NCBI GenBank assembly: GCA_001443495.1
Contig: LDXR01000003.1
Coordinates: 163,087 to 227,086, forward strand
Source: a candidate division NC10 bacterium CSP1-5
GTDB taxonomy: Bacteria > Methylomirabilota > Methylomirabilia > Methylomirabilales > CSP1-5
Direction: 5' to 3'
Length of the DNA: 64,000 bases
Made by a program: the position numbers and the translations under genes
Notes under the pieces: generated by a model
Seen by the model: the letters and a program-made list of their open reading frames with translations, nothing else
Databases searched by the model: none
What the model was told of the DNA's origin: nothing
Part shown: positions 1 through 9,769 of the stretch, piece after piece
How the letters are laid out: every line of letters starts with the position of its first letter
Position numbering within the stretch: the stretch's first letter is position 1

Positions 1-2
1 CG

Positions 3-758
3 CGTCGCGCCCGGATCACGATTCCCGGCGGCGAGGTCGCGCAGCTCCGCGAGATGATCCGAGGGGTCCACGGGGACGATGGGTGTGATCTGGTCGGGAC
101 CTGCGTGGGCATCGTCCCGCTGGACCGCATCATCATCGGTCAGCGCATCAAACCGAAAGATGTGGTCCTGGGGCTTCGCTCGAGCGGCATTCACAGCAAC
201 GGCCTGACGTTAGCCCGCGATGTGTTCTTCCGACGCCGGAAACTTCGTCCGGATCGGCACATGCCCGAACTGGGTCGGACCATCGGGGACGAACTGCTCG
301 AGCCGACCCGCATCTACGTCCCCGAGGTCGTCGAAATGCTGAGGGGCGAGTTGGATCTGAAGGCCCTCATCCATATGACCGGTGATGGCCTCCTCAACCT
401 AAGCCGGGTCGCTGCGCCAGTCGGCTTTGTCATCGACTTCTGGCCGGAACCGCACCCCGTTTTTGGCCTGATCCAGGCCATGGGCCGGATAGGCCCCGAG
501 GAAATGTTTCGAATCTTCAACATGGGAATCGGCTTCTGTCTCGTGCTACCGGATGACTCTCGCCAGATCGACCGAGTTATGGCCATCGCCAAGAGGCATG
601 GGGTCGAGTGCTATCGGCTGGGATACGCCATCCGGGACGCCGAACAGCGAATTTCCCTGAAACCGTATGACCTCGTGGCGCACGGGGGGAGATTCCGTCG
701 AGGTTCACGGTTCAGGATTCAGGGTTCAGGGAGGGTTCTGCGAAGGCGATCTCTTTGA
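3..758 (+). CDS. purM: Phosphoribosylformylglycinamidine cyclo-ligase, 5'-truncated by window edge
   Basis: AIR synthase of purine biosynthesis, which closes the imidazole ring using ATP. The frame is open to the left edge, so the N-terminal ATP-binding part lies outside. Seen: IPGGEVAQLRE just inside the edge, then the PurM-type SSGIHSNGLTLAR segment and the C-terminal domain motif HMTGDGLLNLSRV followed by FNMGIGFCLV. The first in-frame ATG (position 54) is internal, not the true start. The last roughly 18 residues are encoded by a GGTTCAG-type tandem repeat (702-732) and read as low-complexity sequence, so the ancestral stop has probably been displaced. Family assignment is firm; a PurM paralogue is the only alternative. 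Confidence 0.85.
   Translation, partial: RRARITIPGGEVAQLREMIRGVHGDDGCDLVGTCVGIVPLDRIIIGQRIKPKDVVLGLRSSGIHSNGLTLARDVFFRRRKLRPDRHMPELGRTIGDELLEPTRIYVPEVVEMLRGELDLKALIHMTGDGLLNLSRVAAPVGFVIDFWPEPHPVFGLIQAMGRIGPEEMFRIFNMGIGFCLVLPDDSRQIDRVMAIAKRHGVECYRLGYAIRDAEQRISLKPYDLVAHGGRFRRGSRFRIQGSGRVLRRRSL
702..732 (+). repeat. GGTTCAG-type degenerate heptamer array inside purM 3' end
   Basis: Four tandem 7-mers (GGTTCAC, GGTTCAG, GATTCAG, GGTTCAG) run in frame through the end of purM. The same heptamer family recurs at 34953-35048 and 39814-39886, there as inverted arms. Confidence 0.8.
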
Positions 759-767
759 TCGGGCGAT

Positions 768-998
768 CTATCGTTGTTTGTCCTGAGAGCCCCGGACGAG
801 CTTCTCCAGCTGGCCCAGGGCATTGGCCGTCTCCTGGCGGGCGTCCTCGAGCGCCTGCTGCAGACTTTCCACACGCTCCCGAAGCCTCAAATCGGCTCCT
901 GTCCGCTGATAGGCCATCGTCGCCAGCACAAGCGCGGTAATGCTGATGAGGAGCGCCAGCAAGGCCAATCCCCGGCCCCCCTTCGCCTTCTCAGCCAT
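768..998 (-). CDS. Small membrane-anchored coiled-coil protein
   Basis: A 76-residue protein of unknown function. One transmembrane helix (about residues 10-28, LALLALLISITALVLATMAY) is followed by a charged, heptad-like helix rich in E, Q, R and L (about 35-70), so it looks like a single-pass protein with a cytoplasmic coiled coil. A GGGAGG ribosome-binding site precedes the ATG. It lies 18 nt downstream of the RDD protein gene on the same strand, so the two are probably co-transcribed. No family is recognised; the ribosome-binding site and operon position are the main support. Confidence 0.65.
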   Translation of the reverse strand: MAEKAKGGRGLALLALLISITALVLATMAYQRTGADLRLRERVESLQQALEDARQETANALGQLEKLVRGSQDKQR

Positions 999-1016
999 AT
1001 CGCTTTCCTCCCAGCG

Positions 1017-1760
1017 TCACTGCCCGCCTCCGGCATCGACCAGAACAACACAGGTCCCGGCCAAGAGATCATGAAGTCCCCGCCTGCGCGGATGAAGGAG
1101 GACCATGATCAGCCCCAGACCGAAAGGGAGCAGCGCGATGAAATACCCCACCCGTCGCAGGAAGGCGCGTCCGTATCCGATGTCCCCACCATCCCGCCTC
1201 ACCACCCGCACCCCCATCAGCATCATTCCGGGGGTCTGACCCCCCTGCCCCCAGCACAAGACGCGGTAGGCGAAGCTCACCGCAACGCCCGCCACGAGCG
1301 CCGCACCTACCCCCAGAAGCTGGACCTCGAATGTCGGCTCCCTGGCGACCGTCCCCCCCAATAACGCAGTGACGTAGGCGAGAATCATGGCCGGAACCGT
1401 CCAGACAAGGGAGAGGGGCGCGTCGACCAGAGCAGCAACCGCCCTCCGTAAACAACCGGCGTAGACCATTGCGGAACCCGCAGAGGCCCTGGCCGCTTCC
1501 GTCTCATCAGGCGTCCTGAGCTCCGCCGGCAAGGTGAGACGACTCCAGTCCAGTTCCTCTTCCACAGTCCCCCCATCGACCACGAACCGGTCCGGAAGCC
1601 CCACCCGCGTTTCTTGAACCGCGACCGGGGAAGCGACGGGTAGCAGTACGATCGAGGGTGCCGGCGCACGATGCCGAGGGATGGGAAGGAGGGGGTTGGC
1701 GCACCGCCGACACACGGTGAGGCTATCGAAACTCACATGGCCGCAATGATGGCACCGCAT
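1017..1760 (-). CDS. RDD-family membrane protein with N-terminal zinc ribbon
   Basis: The N-terminus holds two CxxC pairs (CHHCGH and CRRCANP, about residues 3-22), a zinc-ribbon knuckle. A roughly 60-residue linker follows, then an RDD domain from about residue 100 with three hydrophobic helices and the family pattern RRAVAALVDAPLS ... GQTPGMMLMGVRVVR ... HDLLAGTCVV. RDD proteins are integral membrane proteins of mostly unknown transport or stress roles. Two adjacent ATG codons follow AAGGAGG; the second gives better spacing and is used here. Substrate cannot be inferred. Confidence 0.85.
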   Translation of the reverse strand: MRCHHCGHVSFDSLTVCRRCANPLLPIPRHRAPAPSIVLLPVASPVAVQETRVGLPDRFVVDGGTVEEELDWSRLTLPAELRTPDETEAARASAGSAMVYAGCLRRAVAALVDAPLSLVWTVPAMILAYVTALLGGTVAREPTFEVQLLGVGAALVAGVAVSFAYRVLCWGQGGQTPGMMLMGVRVVRRDGGDIGYGRAFLRRVGYFIALLPFGLGLIMVLLHPRRRGLHDLLAGTCVVLVDAGGGQ

Positions 1761-1800
1761 CATCTCCTCCTTAACACATCCTGGAGCGCACGGTCAAGAC

Positions 1801-1829
1801 TTGACCCTTGCCCCGGCGGTCTTTAGAAT
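1801..1829 (+). promoter_or_regulatory. Sigma70-type promoter for the FmdB-like gene
   Basis: TTGACC at 1801-1806, 17-nt spacer, TAGAAT at 1824-1829, each 5/6 to consensus. Transcription would start near 1836, just upstream of the ribosome-binding site GAGGGA and the ATG at 1847. It lies in the divergent gap between the RDD gene and the FmdB-like gene. Confidence 0.8.
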
Positions 1830-1846
1830 CGCACCGAGGGAACGCC

Positions 1847-2170
1847 ATGCCCATCTACGAGTACGCCTGCGGCGACTGCCGCCGCACCCTGAGCCTGCTC
1901 ATCCTGAATATCCACAATCCGCCGCCGCTCCGCTGCCCCCACTGTGGAGGCGAGCAGCTCGACCGCCTCCTCTCCCGCTTCGCCCGGCTCCGGACCGAGG
2001 AGCACCCCGACGGGCTCGGTGATCCGCGCCACCCGAGTGACTTCGATCAGGAGGATCCCCGGAGTGTCCATCGGTGGGTTACGAAAATGGGGAAAGAGCT
2101 GGGAGAAGACTTCGAGCCGATGATGGAGGAGGCCCTCCACGAAGAAGAGGACCTCGAGGCTGCTCCGTAA
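1847..2170 (+). CDS. FmdB-type zinc-ribbon protein
   Basis: A 107-residue protein starting MPIYEYACGDC, the hallmark of the FmdB/CxxC_CxxC_SSSS family. Two zinc-knuckle pairs are visible (CGDC at about 8-11 and CPHC at about 28-31). The rest is charged and acidic (EEALHEEEDLEAAP). FmdB was named as a putative regulator in methylotrophs; the general function is unknown. The ATG at 1847 is preferred because it follows GAGGGA and gives the canonical N-terminus; an upstream in-frame ATG at 1808 would lie in the promoter. Confidence 0.85.
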   Translation: MPIYEYACGDCRRTLSLLILNIHNPPPLRCPHCGGEQLDRLLSRFARLRTEEHPDGLGDPRHPSDFDQEDPRSVHRWVTKMGKELGEDFEPMMEEALHEEEDLEAAP

Positions 2171-2359
2171 ATTCCCGCCAGGCATTCCCCCCGGTAAACC
2201 AGCCCCCCATTGCCGTCAACGCCGCCTTTGCCACGGCCGCCCAACCGGAACTGGAGCTACGATACGCTCTTTAGTACCAATCCTCCACCCGGGACGCCGA
2301 TGGGGATCATCTACACGCGGGGCCACTGGTCTGAGGGATAGAAGGCGAGCAGGGCGTGA

Positions 2360-2761
2360 TTATTGGGTCTTCTCGGCCACTTCCAGGCGGGTGAGGGCCC
2401 GGGCGAGGGACGTCTGGGCGCGCAGGACATCGATCGATTCATCTCCCCATCGGGCCAGGCGTTCAAAGGCCCGATCCCTCGCCCGCTGTGACCGGGCGGC
2501 ATCGATCTCCTCGGCCTTCTCCGCCGCCTCGGTGAGGATGATCACAGTCTCGGGACGGACCTCGGCGTACCCCCAACTCATCGCGAGATAGCGCCATGTG
2601 CCATTCTTTCGGTAGGCGAGCTCCCCGGTCTTCAGCGTGGACATGAAGGGGAGATGGCCGCCCATGACGCCAAAGTACCCCTCGGCCCCCGGAGCGACGA
2701 CCTCTTCGACCTCCTCCCTCGCGACCATCCGGGTCGGAGTCACCACCTCCAGAGTCACCAT
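2360..2761 (-). CDS. atpC: ATP synthase F1 epsilon subunit
   Basis: 133 residues, last gene of the ATP synthase operon. The N-terminal beta-sandwich is clear (MVTLEVVTPTRMVAREEVEE, then GAEGYFGVMGGHLPFMSTLKTGEL), followed by the helical hairpin with AAEKAEEIDAARSQRARDRA. Epsilon couples the F1 rotor to the c-ring and inhibits ATP hydrolysis. The frame extends upstream into atpD, but the epsilon homology begins at the ATG at 2761, so the shorter start is used. A 107-nt gap carrying a CTAGAAGG-type repeat separates it from atpD. Confidence 0.93.
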   Translation of the reverse strand: MVTLEVVTPTRMVAREEVEEVVAPGAEGYFGVMGGHLPFMSTLKTGELAYRKNGTWRYLAMSWGYAEVRPETVIILTEAAEKAEEIDAARSQRARDRAFERLARWGDESIDVLRAQTSLARALTRLEVAEKTQ

Positions 2762-2816
2762 CTTCGGAATCCCTTCGACTCTCGCCACGATTGCCCCCTG
2801 GGCGCGCCCAAGTGCG

Positions 2817-2852
2817 GTTAGAAAGCTAGAAGGCGAGGACGCGCATTCTAGC
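2817..2852. repeat. CTAGAAGG-type repeat with inverted CTAGAA/TTCTAG ends, atpD-atpC gap
   Basis: GTTAGAAAGCTAGAAGGC is followed within a few bases by GCATTCTAGC, giving a short potential hairpin. Related to the repeats at 4322-4421 and 35313-35408. Confidence 0.65.
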
Positions 2853-2868
2853 GGACGGCAGTCGCCGG

Positions 2869-4302
<1,434 letters not shown>

Positions 4303-4321
4303 TCAACAAAGCTGCGAGTAA

Positions 4322-4421
4322 GCTGGTATGCTAGAAGGCTAGTACGCTCGAAAGCAAGAAATAGAACCGCTCGCGTCGACCTCTGGGCATCCTAGCGTCC
4401 CATCCTTCCAGCATTCTAGCC
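4322..4421. repeat. CTAGAAGG-type inverted repeat, atpG-atpD gap
   Basis: Left arm GGTATGCTAGAAGGCTAG (from about 4325) and right arm CCTTCCAGCATTCTAGC (ending 4421) are imperfect reverse complements around a loop of about 40 nt. It fills the 139-nt gap inside the ATP synthase operon and could attenuate or process the transcript. Confidence 0.7.
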
Positions 4422-4426
4422 ACTCG

Positions 4427-5308
4427 TCACGCGGTGCCCGCCTCCCGCAGGGCCTCGGCCCCGCCCACGATATCCATCAGCTCTTTCGTGATCCGCTCCT
4501 GCCGCGCTTTGTTGAAGACCAGCGTCAGGCGCTCGATCATCTCTGCCGCATTCTTCGTGGCTGCCTCCATGGCCGTCATGCGCGCCCCCTGCTCCGCCGC
4601 CGCCGATTCCATCAGCGCCCGATAGACCTGCACCTCCACGTGGCGGGGCAACAGCTCACTCAGGATGACCTCAGGGGACGGTTCAAAGATGAACTCGACC
4701 GGCTCGAGTTCGCCCGATTCGACCGAGAGCGGCTCGATCGGGAGAAGCCGTTCCATGACGGGGCGCTGGATCCCGGCCGATCTGAACTCGTTGTACAGGA
4801 GATCTACCTCATCCAGTTCCCCGCCGATGTACGCACCAGCCAGCTGGCTTCCGATCTCCGCCGCGTGCGTGTACGCCAGCTGATCAAAGACGTTGATCCA
4901 CTCCCCCTGTCGCTCGATCTGCCGCCGGCGGAAGAAGTCCCGAGCCTTGCGGCCGACGACCAGGAGGATGATCTGTACCTCGGTGTCCCCCGCCTGCCTG
5001 AGATAGTCAAACGCCTTCCTGAGGATATTGGCATTGAAGGCCCCGCACAACCCCTTGTCGGCAGCGACGACCACCAGGCCCTTCCGCCCCGTCTCTCGCC
5101 GCGCGAGCAAGGGGTGCCGCTCCGGTTCGGTCCTGAGCGCCAACGAGGCGATAACCTCCCGAAGCTTGAGGGCGTATGGCCGGGCCTCCACGATCCGCTG
5201 CTGGGCGCGACGGAGCTTGGCCGCAGCCACCATCTTCATGGCCTTGGTGATCTGCTGGGTGCTCTTGACGCTGTTGATGCGTCGTCGAATATCCCGGAGT
5301 GTCGCCAT
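4427..5308 (-). CDS. atpG: ATP synthase F1 gamma subunit
   Basis: 293 residues, the central rotor shaft. The N-terminal helix MATLRDIRRRINSVKSTQQI and KAMKMVAAAKLRRAQ are diagnostic, as is the C-terminal helix AATKNAAEMIERLTLVFNKA followed by RQERITKELMDIVGGAEAL. Full length for the family. Flanked by repeat-bearing gaps on both sides (4322-4421 and 5328-5377). Confidence 0.96.
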   Translation of the reverse strand: MATLRDIRRRINSVKSTQQITKAMKMVAAAKLRRAQQRIVEARPYALKLREVIASLALRTEPERHPLLARRETGRKGLVVVAADKGLCGAFNANILRKAFDYLRQAGDTEVQIILLVVGRKARDFFRRRQIERQGEWINVFDQLAYTHAAEIGSQLAGAYIGGELDEVDLLYNEFRSAGIQRPVMERLLPIEPLSVESGELEPVEFIFEPSPEVILSELLPRHVEVQVYRALMESAAAEQGARMTAMEAATKNAAEMIERLTLVFNKARQERITKELMDIVGGAEALREAGTA

Positions 5309-5327
5309 CTGTCAACCAATGGAGACA

Positions 5328-5377
5328 GGTGGCTAGTGTCTGGTGTTTTTCACTAATCACCAACCACCCATCACCAA
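5328..5377. repeat. GGTGATTAGTG-type inverted repeat, atpA-atpG gap
   Basis: GGTGGCTAGTGTCTGGTG (5328-5345) faces CACTAATCACCAACCACC (from 5351) across a T-rich loop. A third heptamer family, again arranged as inverted arms, in the 78-nt gap between atpA and atpG. Confidence 0.65.
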
Positions 5378-5386
5378 TACGCCGCC

Positions 5387-6913
5387 TTAGGCGGCCGCCT
5401 TCTGCGTCTTGAATTCCTCCTTGTACTCCCGGATGGCCTGCTCTATCTTTCGGCGGAGATCCTCGCCGATCTCCCGCTTTGCATCCAGCTCCCTGTAGAT
5501 TTCGGGATAGCGTGTCTCGACGAACCGGGTGAGCCCCTGTTCGAACGCCCGAATCGCCTCCGCCGGAAGATCATCCACAAGTCCGTTGACCCCGGCGAAA
5601 ACGATCAGGATCTGCCGCTCCACGGGCAGGGGAACGAACTGGTCCTGTTTCAGGATCTCGACCATCCGCTGGCCCCGGTTGAGCTGCGCCTGCGTCGCCT
5701 TGTCCAGCTCGGAGCCGAATTGGGCAAAGGCGGCCAGCTCCCGATACTGGGCCAGATCCAGGCGGAGGCGCCCCGCCACCTGCCGCATCGCCTTGATCTG
5801 GGCGCTCCCCCCGACCCGCGAGACCGACAGCCCCACGTTCACCGCGGGCCGAATCCCCGCGTAGAAAAGGTCCGCCTCGAGATAAATCTGCCCGTCGGTG
5901 ATGGAGATCACATTGGTCGGGATGTAGGCCGAGACATCGCCGAGCTGCGTCTCGATGATCGGCAGCGCGGTGAGCGAGCCGCCACCCAGCTCATCGTTGA
6001 GCTTGGCGGCCCGCTCCAGGAGTCTCGAGTGCAGGTAAAAGACGTCCCCCGGGTACGCCTCGCGCCCGGGCGGCCGCCGGAGCAGGAGCGAGAGCTGGCG
6101 GTAGGCCTGGGCGTGCTTGGAGAGGTCATCGTAGATGACCAGGGCGTGCTTCCCGTTGTCCCGGAAGTACTCCCCCATGGCGCATCCGGCGTACGGCGCG
6201 ATGTACTGGAGCGGCGCCGGCTCCGAGGCCGTGGCCGCGACCACGGTGGAGTACGCCATGGCACCGCCGTCCTCGAGGATCTTCACGACCTGTGCCACGG
6301 TGGACCGCTTCTGTCCCACGGCGACGTAGATGCAGAAGACATCCTGCCCCTTCTGATTCAGGATGGTGTCCACCACCAGGGCGGTCTTCCCCGTCTGGCG
6401 ATCGCCGATGATGAGCTCCCGCTGGCCCCGCCCGATGGGGATCATGGAGTCGATGGCCTTGATGCCGGTCTGGAGCGGCTCCTTGACCGGCCGGCGGTCC
6501 ACCACCCCGGGCGCCAGCCGCTCGATGGGCCGATGCTCCCGGGCCTCGATGGGCCCCTTGCCGTCGATGGGCTGGCCAAGCGCACTGACGACGCGGCCGA
6601 TCATCCCCTCGCCCACCGGCACCTCTGCGATCCGACCGGTCCGCTTGACCAGGTCCCCCTCTTTGATCGCCATAACTTCACCCAGGAGAATGGCCCCGAC
6701 GTTATCCTCCTCCAGATTGAGGACCATGCCGATGACATCGTGGGGGAGCTCCAGCAGTTCACCCGCCATCACCTTCTCCAAGCCGTAGATCCGGGCGATC
6801 CCATCACCGACCTCGATCACGGTCCCGACCTCGGCGACATCCACGGCCGCCTCGTACCCCTTGAGCTGCTCCTTGATGAGCTCACTGATCTCGTCCGCGC
6901 GAATCTGTGCCAT
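5387..6913 (-). CDS. atpA: ATP synthase F1 alpha subunit
   Basis: 508 residues, non-catalytic nucleotide-binding subunit. Walker A is [11 protein letters not shown]. The N-terminus [20 protein letters not shown] carries the delta-binding helix, and the arginine-finger region [18 protein letters not shown] and [14 protein letters not shown] are intact. Starts 6 nt after atpH ends. Full length. Confidence 0.97.
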   Translation of the reverse strand: MAQIRADEISELIKEQLKGYEAAVDVAEVGTVIEVGDGIARIYGLEKVMAGELLELPHDVIGMVLNLEEDNVGAILLGEVMAIKEGDLVKRTGRIAEVPVGEGMIGRVVSALGQPIDGKGPIEAREHRPIERLAPGVVDRRPVKEPLQTGIKAIDSMIPIGRGQRELIIGDRQTGKTALVVDTILNQKGQDVFCIYVAVGQKRSTVAQVVKILEDGGAMAYSTVVAATASEPAPLQYIAPYAGCAMGEYFRDNGKHALVIYDDLSKHAQAYRQLSLLLRRPPGREAYPGDVFYLHSRLLERAAKLNDELGGGSLTALPIIETQLGDVSAYIPTNVISITDGQIYLEADLFYAGIRPAVNVGLSVSRVGGSAQIKAMRQVAGRLRLDLAQYRELAAFAQFGSELDKATQAQLNRGQRMVEILKQDQFVPLPVERQILIVFAGVNGLVDDLPAEAIRAFEQGLTRFVETRYPEIYRELDAKREIGEDLRRKIEQAIREYKEEFKTQKAAA

Positions 6914-6919
6914 CGCTCG

Positions 6920-7462
6920 TTACTCCCTGAGGAGACGTTCCCGAAGCTGCCTGAGCTGCGTGCGGAGGCTGCCGTCATAGACGGTGCTCTCCACCTGGAC
7001 CACGATCCCCCCGAGAATCGCCGGATCGACCCGCGGCTCCAAGAAGATGGTGCCCCCCAGGACCTGGGCCAACCGGCGGCGAAGGCCCTCCTGGAGATCG
7101 GGTGCGAGAGGGACCGCCGTCGTCACCGCCGCCTGGATTCGTCCCAAACGCTTATTCATCAGGTCGCGGTAGAGGAGAGCCATGGCCGGCAGGGCCTGCA
7201 TCCGGTGCCGCGAGAGGAGGAGATCCAGAAACCGAGCGACGAGGGGAGCCAGGCCCATCCGCTGTGAGAGGCTCTTGAGGGTCTCTGCCTTGTTTCTGAG
7301 GAGGATGCCCGGATTGCCGAAGAAGGCAGCCATCGCTGGGTCCTGATGCCAGAGCGTCGCCACACGCTCGAGCTCCGTGCCGACCGCTTCCAGGGCATCC
7401 GCCTCGGCGGCCGCCTCCCCGAGGGCCTTGGCATAGCGCTTGGCCAACCCAGCCGCAATCAC
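6920..7462 (-). CDS. atpH: ATP synthase F1 delta subunit
   Basis: 180 residues, the peripheral-stalk subunit linking alpha to the b dimer. The N-terminal LAKRYAKALGEAAAEADAL and the C-terminal segment PRVDPAILGGIVVQVESTVY ending in DGSLRTQLRQLRERL match OSCP/delta. Its ATG overlaps the end of atpF by 4 nt, implying translational coupling. Confidence 0.94.
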   Translation of the reverse strand: MIAAGLAKRYAKALGEAAAEADALEAVGTELERVATLWHQDPAMAAFFGNPGILLRNKAETLKSLSQRMGLAPLVARFLDLLLSRHRMQALPAMALLYRDLMNKRLGRIQAAVTTAVPLAPDLQEGLRRRLAQVLGGTIFLEPRVDPAILGGIVVQVESTVYDGSLRTQLRQLRERLLRE

Positions 7463-8055
7463 GAGGTCCCCCCCAGCTCCTGAATCGTCTGCTCCGCAAG
7501 GCGTCGGTGATCCGCTTCCGTCAGGCTCCGCCGCAGGAGCCGCTCCGCCGCCGTGAGAGACAGATGGACCGCTTCACCGCGCAGCTCGGCCTTGGCGCGG
7601 CGCACCTCCTGTTCGATCTCGGACCGGGCCTGAGTGAGCAGGCGGTGGGCCTCGTCGCGTGACTGCTGGATCAAGCGCTCGCGCTCCTCGGCCATCTCCC
7701 GATCCATCTGCTGCCGAAGGGCGGCCGCCTCCTGGCGGGCCGCCCGCAGCGATTCCTCGTGCTCGGCGCGCGCGCGGACCACTTCGTCCCGGGCCCGCTT
7801 GGCCTCTTCCAGGGAATGGCGGATCCCCTCGGCTCGCTTCTCCATGAAGGCAGAGAGGGGCTTGAAGAGGAACTTGTAGAGGATACCTGCAAGGATGAGG
7901 AAATTGATCGCCTGCAGCAGCAGCGTGATGTCCAGGTTCACGATCCCGGGGGCGTGTTCCTTCTCGGCCGCAGCGGCCCAACTCACCTGCGGAACGACTC
8001 CCAGGAGCAGGCTCACGATGCCGCTCCCGAGCCCAGAGGTTCTGACCCGCTCCAT
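7459..8055 (-). CDS. atpF: ATP synthase F0 b subunit with signal-like N-terminus
   Basis: 198 residues. The b-type stator helix is visible: membrane segment LLLQAINFLILAGILYKFLF, then a long charged coiled coil (EKRAEGIRHSLEEAKRARDE onward). Ahead of it lies an extra hydrophobic stretch ending in SWAAAAEKEH (about residues 10-30) that looks like a cleavable signal peptide, a feature also known from some delta-proteobacterial b subunits. The ATG at 8055 follows GGAGAG; an upstream start at 8109 would overlap atpI and lacks such a site. Only one b-type gene is present. Confidence 0.92.
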   Translation of the reverse strand: MERVRTSGLGSGIVSLLLGVVPQVSWAAAAEKEHAPGIVNLDITLLLQAINFLILAGILYKFLFKPLSAFMEKRAEGIRHSLEEAKRARDEVVRARAEHEESLRAARQEAAALRQQMDREMAEERERLIQQSRDEAHRLLTQARSEIEQEVRRAKAELRGEAVHLSLTAAERLLRRSLTEADHRRLAEQTIQELGGTS

Positions 8056-8105
8056 CGTCTCTCCACCATGGATCGACAAAGACCCGGCAGCGATGCGGTC
8101 ATCCT

Positions 8106-8549
8106 TCACGCCGATTCCCCCGTGTCATCGTCACCAGCAGACCCTGCCGCCAGGAGCGCGACCGGCCCCACCAAGAGCCCGATGGCCAGACCGAACACCT
8201 GAACAGGAAGAAACTTCAGAACGAGGAAAAGCACGATCCCGATCCCGAGGAAGCGAAGGAGCGAACCGCTTACGAGGCGGGGGAGAACCCTTGTCGTCTC
8301 CGAGGTGATAGTGCGGGTAACCGCCTGGCGCAACAGCTCCAGGTTCGCGACCGCGATCCCACCGCCGATCGCATAGCCCACCGCCCAACGCCACCCGCCC
8401 AAGACCAGAGAAAAAAGGAAACCGCCCCCGATAAGGATAAGGGCGGTTCGGTGCGTCCTCCGGCCGAGCGCCTCGGGATCGCCCTGCCCACCCGTCCCTT
8501 CAGGGGCTCCCCTCGCCCAAAGGCGCCATAAGCTAGCACGGCCCTTCAT
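8106..8549 (-). CDS. atpI: ATP synthase subunit I-like membrane protein
   Basis: 147 residues with four predicted membrane segments (about 36-55, 58-75, 95-110, 115-135; e.g. TALILIGGGFLFSLVLGGW and FLGIGIVLFLVLKFL). AtpI proteins assist c-ring assembly or Mg2+ supply. It heads the operon immediately upstream of atpF, the position usually taken by atpI-atpB-atpE, but atpB and atpE are missing. The start is not certain: the ATG sits inside a promoter-like sequence (8530-8559), and no other in-frame start lies before the first membrane helix. Confidence 0.8.
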   Translation of the reverse strand: MKGRASLWRLWARGAPEGTGGQGDPEALGRRTHRTALILIGGGFLFSLVLGGWRWAVGYAIGGGIAVANLELLRQAVTRTITSETTRVLPRLVSGSLLRFLGIGIVLFLVLKFLPVQVFGLAIGLLVGPVALLAAGSAGDDDTGESA

Positions 8550-8559
8550 TGGGTGTCAA
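8530..8559 (-). promoter_or_regulatory. Promoter-like sequence at the head of the ATP synthase operon
   Basis: On the minus strand TTGACA (8559-8554), 18-nt spacer, TAGCTT (8535-8530). The -35 is perfect but the atpI ATG falls in the spacer, so either the transcript lacks the annotated start or this match is fortuitous. Confidence 0.35.
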
Positions 8560-8609
8560 GCCTTCTCCGACGCCTCCAGGAGGCAGTCGCGGGGTGGGGA
8601 ATTGGGTGA

Positions 8610-9734
8610 TCAGGCCAGGGAGTCGGGCTGGGCCCGGCGGCGGACCTCGCGGATCGTCCCTCCGCCCAGCACCAGATCGGGGTCTTCCCGATCGTAAAAG
8701 ACCACCGCCTGGCCAGGGGTGATGGCGCGGACCGGGCGGGCAAATCGCGCGAGAACCTGCCCATCTGCGAGAGGTGCTATTGTGGCCTCCTCCAGCGGGT
8801 GGCGGTACCGAATGGTCGCAAACACTGAGCGTGCTTCGGTGAGCTCCTCGCCGGCGACAAAATTCACCCGGTGCGCAACCAGGGTGTCGGCAAAGAGATC
8901 CGCCTCCCGGCCCACCACCACCTCGTTCCGCTCCGGGTCCACGGCGACCACGTAATACGGGCCTCGACCCCCGATCTTCAGACCCCGCCGCTGCCCGATT
9001 GTGAAGAGGGGGACCCCCGCGTGCGTCCCCAGCATGTCGCCGCTCTGATCGCGGATGGGCCCGGGGCGCATCGCTTCAGGAGCCCGTTCCCGGAGCAGTC
9101 CACGGTAATCGCCGTTGGGGAGGAAACAGAGCTCTTGGCTCTCGGGCTTGTGCGCCACGCGAATCCCCAGGCGCGCGGCCAACGCCCGGACCTCACTCTT
9201 GCGCATCGTCCCCAAGGGGAAGCGAATCCGTCGAAGCTGGGATTGGGTGAGTCCGTAGAGGAAGTAGCTCTGATCCTTGCCGCGATCAATCCCCCGCTTG
9301 AGCAGGACCTGACCGGTGGCCGGGTCCAGCGCTGTTCGCGCATAGTGGCCCGTGGCGACAAACGCCGCCTCCCAGGCGAGGGCCCGCCGGAGGAGAGAGC
9401 CGAACTTGACCTCCGTGTTACAGGTGGCGCAGGGGAGGGGGGTCCGTCCCGCCGCATATTCCCGACAGAACGGGGTAATCACGTGCTCATCAAATTCGCG
9501 CTCGACGTTCAGCAGATAGTGTGGAAACCCGAGGTGGGCCGCCATCAGGCGGGCATCGTCATAGGTCTCCGGGGTGCAGCAACTCTGGTGGGAAGATGCG
9601 ACAGGGGTCTGGGTCGAAAGATTCCAGACCTTCAGCGTGACACCGACAACTTCATACCCTTGTTCCTGAAGCAGGGCAGCCGTGACGGCGCTGTCCACGC
9701 CGCCACTCATCGCCACAACCACCCGCATGCCCAT
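8610..9734 (-). CDS. mnmA: tRNA-specific 2-thiouridylase
   Basis: 374 residues. MnmA thiolates U34 of tRNA-Lys, -Glu and -Gln. The PP-loop AMSGGVDSAVTAALL is at the N-terminus. The two catalytic cysteines lie in PCATCNTEVKFG and ELCFLPNGDY, and the C-terminal barrel ends with GQAVVFYDREDPDLVLGGG. The frame is open further upstream into the bactofilin gene, but homology begins at MGMRVVVAMSGG, so the ATG at 9734 is chosen (9728 is possible). 35 nt after the bactofilin gene. Confidence 0.95.
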   Translation of the reverse strand: MGMRVVVAMSGGVDSAVTAALLQEQGYEVVGVTLKVWNLSTQTPVASSHQSCCTPETYDDARLMAAHLGFPHYLLNVEREFDEHVITPFCREYAAGRTPLPCATCNTEVKFGSLLRRALAWEAAFVATGHYARTALDPATGQVLLKRGIDRGKDQSYFLYGLTQSQLRRIRFPLGTMRKSEVRALAARLGIRVAHKPESQELCFLPNGDYRGLLRERAPEAMRPGPIRDQSGDMLGTHAGVPLFTIGQRRGLKIGGRGPYYVVAVDPERNEVVVGREADLFADTLVAHRVNFVAGEELTEARSVFATIRYRHPLEEATIAPLADGQVLARFARPVRAITPGQAVVFYDREDPDLVLGGGTIREVRRRAQPDSLA

Positions 9735-9769
9735 TGTGAGATCTTTCGCGTCCCCTCTGCGGTGGGTTT

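Noticed and set aside
5720..7267. A 515-codon plus-strand open frame opposite atpA and atpH
   Set aside because: Antisense of conserved ATP synthase genes, His/Asp/Arg-rich composition typical of shadow frames.
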